The translations under genes were made by a program, and so were the position numbers. The notes under the pieces were generated by a model. The model made no database searches, was not told the origin of the DNA, and worked only from the letters and a program-made list of their open reading frames with translations. A stretch of 23,257 bases of DNA from an uncultured Lysobacterales bacterium (GTDB lineage Bacteria > Pseudomonadota > Gammaproteobacteria > Xanthomonadales > SZUA-36), in NCBI GenBank assembly GCA_937974465.1, contig CALJWY010000332.1, positions 1 to 23,257 on the forward strand, given 5' to 3'. Shown piece by piece: positions 20,964 to 23,257 of the stretch. The stretch's first letter is position 1, and every line of letters starts with the position of its first letter.

Positions 20964-23257
20964 ATGTTTTCCAATTTGAAACCAAGAACAACACTTGTGA
21001 CACTGACCTTGATGTTGGTGGCTTTTTACGTGGCGCCGGTATATTCCAGCGAGGAGGAAGCAACCGATGAAACCCTTTTAAGTGGTCTTGAGTGGCGTCT
21101 CGTCGGGCCTTACCGGGGCGGTCGAGTAACCACTGTGGCCGGTGTGCCGGACAAGCCCATGCTGTATTACATGGGTGCCACCGGTGGTGGTGTGTGGAAA
21201 ACCGAAAATGCCGGTACCACCTGGGAAAATATCTCTGACGGGTTTTTCAAAGTCGGCACGATCGGTGCGGTGGCGGTGTCTGAGTTTGACAATAATGTGC
21301 TCTATGTCGGCACCGGTGAATCGCCGATTCGCGGCGTCACGACCAGTGCTGGCGATGGTGTCTGGAAATCCAGTGATGCCGGCAAAACGTGGCAACACAT
21401 GGGCCTGGAAAAAAGCGGCCAGATCTCCAAAATAAAAATTCATCCGACCAATCCCGATATTGCCTGGGTTGCGGTCCAGGGTCAGATCTGGGGGCCGAAT
21501 GAAGAGCGCGGCGTTTACCGCACCAGCGATGGCGGTCAAAACTGGCAGCATGTCCTGAAGGTGAGTGCGAATGCGGGAGCGGCTGACCTGAGCCTGGACC
21601 CCACCAATCCGAGAATTCTATATGCAGCCATGTGGAACCATGGCCGCACACCCTGGTTTATCCATTCCGGCGGCACGGATGGCGGTATTTATAAGTCTTC
21701 TGATGGCGGTGACAACTGGAACAAGCTTGCTGGCGGCCTGCCGGAAATGGTTGGCAAAATCGGTGTGGATGTCTCTGCCAGCAACCCGGACCGTATTTAC
21801 GCCGTGATCGAAGCGGAACCGGAGAAGGGCGGCCTGTGGCGCAGTGATGACGCTGGCGAGACCTGGTCCCTGATCAATGGCCACCGTGTGTTGCATACAC
21901 GGGCATGGTATTACAACCACATCACGGCTGACCCCGTCGATGACAACACCGTCTACGTATTGAACGTACCGTTCATGAAATCGGTGGACGGCGGCAAAAC
22001 CTGGGAAAAGAAGTCGACACCACATGGTGATCACCACGACCACTGGATTAACCCGCATAACAACCAAAATATGATCAACGCCAACGACGGGGGTGCGACG
22101 GTTACCTTTGATGGTGGCGAAACCTGGTCCAGTATTGTCAACCAGCCGACCGGGCAGTTCTACCGGGTTACAACCGACAATCTCAAGCCGTTTCGTATCT
22201 ATGGCGGCCAGCAGGACAACACCACGGTCGGGATTGCCAGCGAAAGCTCCTATGGAGGAATTGGTGTAGAGGATTATTTTGACGTTGGCGGTGGCGAGAG
22301 CGCACATATCGCCTTTGATCCGGATGACCCCACTTTGATTTATGCCACCACCATCAACGGCACGCTAACGGAGTATGACCACTCGAACCAGTTGACCCGC
22401 TCCATCATCCCGTTTCCGGAGTTGGTTTATGGTAAAGACGCCGTTGACCTCAAGTATCGCGCCAACTGGAATGCACCGGTGGCCGTGTCACCGCATGACC
22501 CCTCGATTATCTATTATGGCGCCCAGGTGGTTCTGCGCAGCACCGACAGGGGCGCAAACTGGACCGAGATCAGCCCGGACCTGACCCGCAACGATCCGCA
22601 AAAACAGGGCCGCAATGGGGGGCCGTTGACACCCGAGAATGTAGGCGCCGAGTTTTACAACACAATTTTCTATATTGTCGAATCGCCGCATGAAAAAGGC
22701 CTGGTCTGGGTGGGCAGTGACGATGGGCTGGTACATATCCGGCGCGACGGCAGTGAGGACTGGGTCAATGTCTCGCCCAAACATCCCGGCGAGGCCATGA
22801 TCAACACAATCGAGCTGAGCCCACATGACAAGGCGACCGCCTACCTTGCCGTGACCGCCTACAAGCTCAATGACTTCAAACCTTACATCTACAAGACCAG
22901 CGATTATGGCAAGCGCTGGAAGCGCATTGACGCGGGCTTGCCGGCGGATGCATTTGTGCGCGTGGTCCGGGAAGACCCGGCCATACGTGGTTTGCTCTAT
23001 GCCGGCACAGAGTTGGGGATGTTTGTCTCCTTCGATGATGGGGAAAATTGGGACTCGCTTGACCTGAACCTGCCGCCGGTGCCGATCACCGACCTCGCGC
23101 TGCGCCACAATAAACTGGTCGCTGCGACCCAGGGCAGGGGATTCTGGGTACTGGATGATCTGTTCGTGGTGCACGAGTCCATGCAGGGAATTGCTGATAA
23201 GGCAATGCATGTCTTCACCCCCGCAACAGCGGACCTTGGTAAGGGGGGCGGCAAAGC
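20964..23257 (+). CDS. Secreted Asp-box (BNR/sortilin-like) beta-propeller protein, 3' end missing
   Basis: The frame is open from ATG 20964 to the window edge (764 codons plus 2 nt). A signal peptide (MFSNLKPRTTLVTLTLMLVA, cleavage near residue 28) is followed by LEWRLVGPYRGGRVTTVAGV, the usual opening of the WD40/YVTN/BNR-like 'VPS10/sortilin-fold' glycoside-hydrolase-like family, which is commonly about 1000 aa. At least ten Asp-box motifs (S/T-x-D-x-G-x-x-W) occur: ENAGTTW, SDAGKTW, SDGGQNW, SDGGDNW, DDAGETW, VDGGKTW, FDGGETW, TDRGANW, SDYGKRW and FDDGENW. HGDHHDHWINP and YGGQQDNTT are also characteristic. GGGA lies eight bases before the ATG. It is probably periplasmic or extracellular; substrate is unknown. 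The end of the gene is outside the window. Confidence 0.9.
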   Translation, partial: MFSNLKPRTTLVTLTLMLVAFYVAPVYSSEEEATDETLLSGLEWRLVGPYRGGRVTTVAGVPDKPMLYYMGATGGGVWKTENAGTTWENISDGFFKVGTIGAVAVSEFDNNVLYVGTGESPIRGVTTSAGDGVWKSSDAGKTWQHMGLEKSGQISKIKIHPTNPDIAWVAVQGQIWGPNEERGVYRTSDGGQNWQHVLKVSANAGAADLSLDPTNPRILYAAMWNHGRTPWFIHSGGTDGGIYKSSDGGDNWNKLAGGLPEMVGKIGVDVSASNPDRIYAVIEAEPEKGGLWRSDDAGETWSLINGHRVLHTRAWYYNHITADPVDDNTVYVLNVPFMKSVDGGKTWEKKSTPHGDHHDHWINPHNNQNMINANDGGATVTFDGGETWSSIVNQPTGQFYRVTTDNLKPFRIYGGQQDNTTVGIASESSYGGIGVEDYFDVGGGESAHIAFDPDDPTLIYATTINGTLTEYDHSNQLTRSIIPFPELVYGKDAVDLKYRANWNAPVAVSPHDPSIIYYGAQVVLRSTDRGANWTEISPDLTRNDPQKQGRNGGPLTPENVGAEFYNTIFYIVESPHEKGLVWVGSDDGLVHIRRDGSEDWVNVSPKHPGEAMINTIELSPHDKATAYLAVTAYKLNDFKPYIYKTSDYGKRWKRIDAGLPADAFVRVVREDPAIRGLLYAGTELGMFVSFDDGENWDSLDLNLPPVPITDLALRHNKLVAATQGRGFWVLDDLFVVHESMQGIADKAMHVFTPATADLGKGGGK

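Noticed and set aside
21618..22307. Minus-strand frames opposite the propeller gene (also 22488-23210)
   Set aside because: The plus-strand frame has a signal peptide and ten Asp-boxes in register; the minus frames are shadows.

Overview
The window looks like part of a gammaproteobacterial chromosome. The YbdL-type aminotransferase closely resembles the enterobacterial protein, and the lipoproteins and GGGGTCAG-type palindromes fit that group, but no rRNA or marker gene is present to settle it. No tRNA, rRNA, CRISPR array or complete insertion sequence was seen.

Region 1 (about 1-14264, minus strand) is one long operon for ferredoxin-based redox metabolism. In transcription order it encodes a two-subunit 2-oxoacid:ferredoxin oxidoreductase (korA, korB), an unrecognised 323-aa protein, RnfB, a giant 1670-aa pyruvate:ferredoxin oxidoreductase-type enzyme carrying its own C-terminal ferredoxin, then RnfC, RnfD, RnfG, RnfE, RnfA, and a small Cys-rich membrane protein. 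Six junctions are 4-nt ATGA stop/start overlaps. A partial lipoprotein gene at the window edge may be apbE, the flavin transferase that would load FMN onto RnfG and RnfD. The likely logic is a closed electron circuit: two 2-oxoacid oxidoreductases exchange electrons with ferredoxin, and membrane Rnf couples ferredoxin/NAD exchange to ion movement. It could run towards 2-oxoacid oxidation or, with ion-driven ferredoxin reduction, towards reductive carboxylation.

Region 2 (14265-14581) is the divergent control region. It has two FNR/ANR-like boxes, one placed exactly for class II activation of the operon, and a 9-bp inverted repeat. Oxygen-responsive control is the natural reading.

Region 3 (14582-23257) is ordinary accessory sequence: an SDR dehydrogenase (+), a secreted DNRLRE-domain protein, a two-gene envelope cassette (glycine-rich secreted protein and lipoprotein) with a good sigma70-like promoter, an orphan HerA-type ATPase, a methionine-type aminotransferase, and the 5' part of a large secreted Asp-box (BNR/sortilin-like) beta-propeller protein that runs off the right edge.

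The most interesting part is the Kor-unknown-RnfB-POR-RnfCDGEA operon, especially the unrecognised protein, which shares a short motif with the POR enzyme, and the POR enzyme's tethered ferredoxin.
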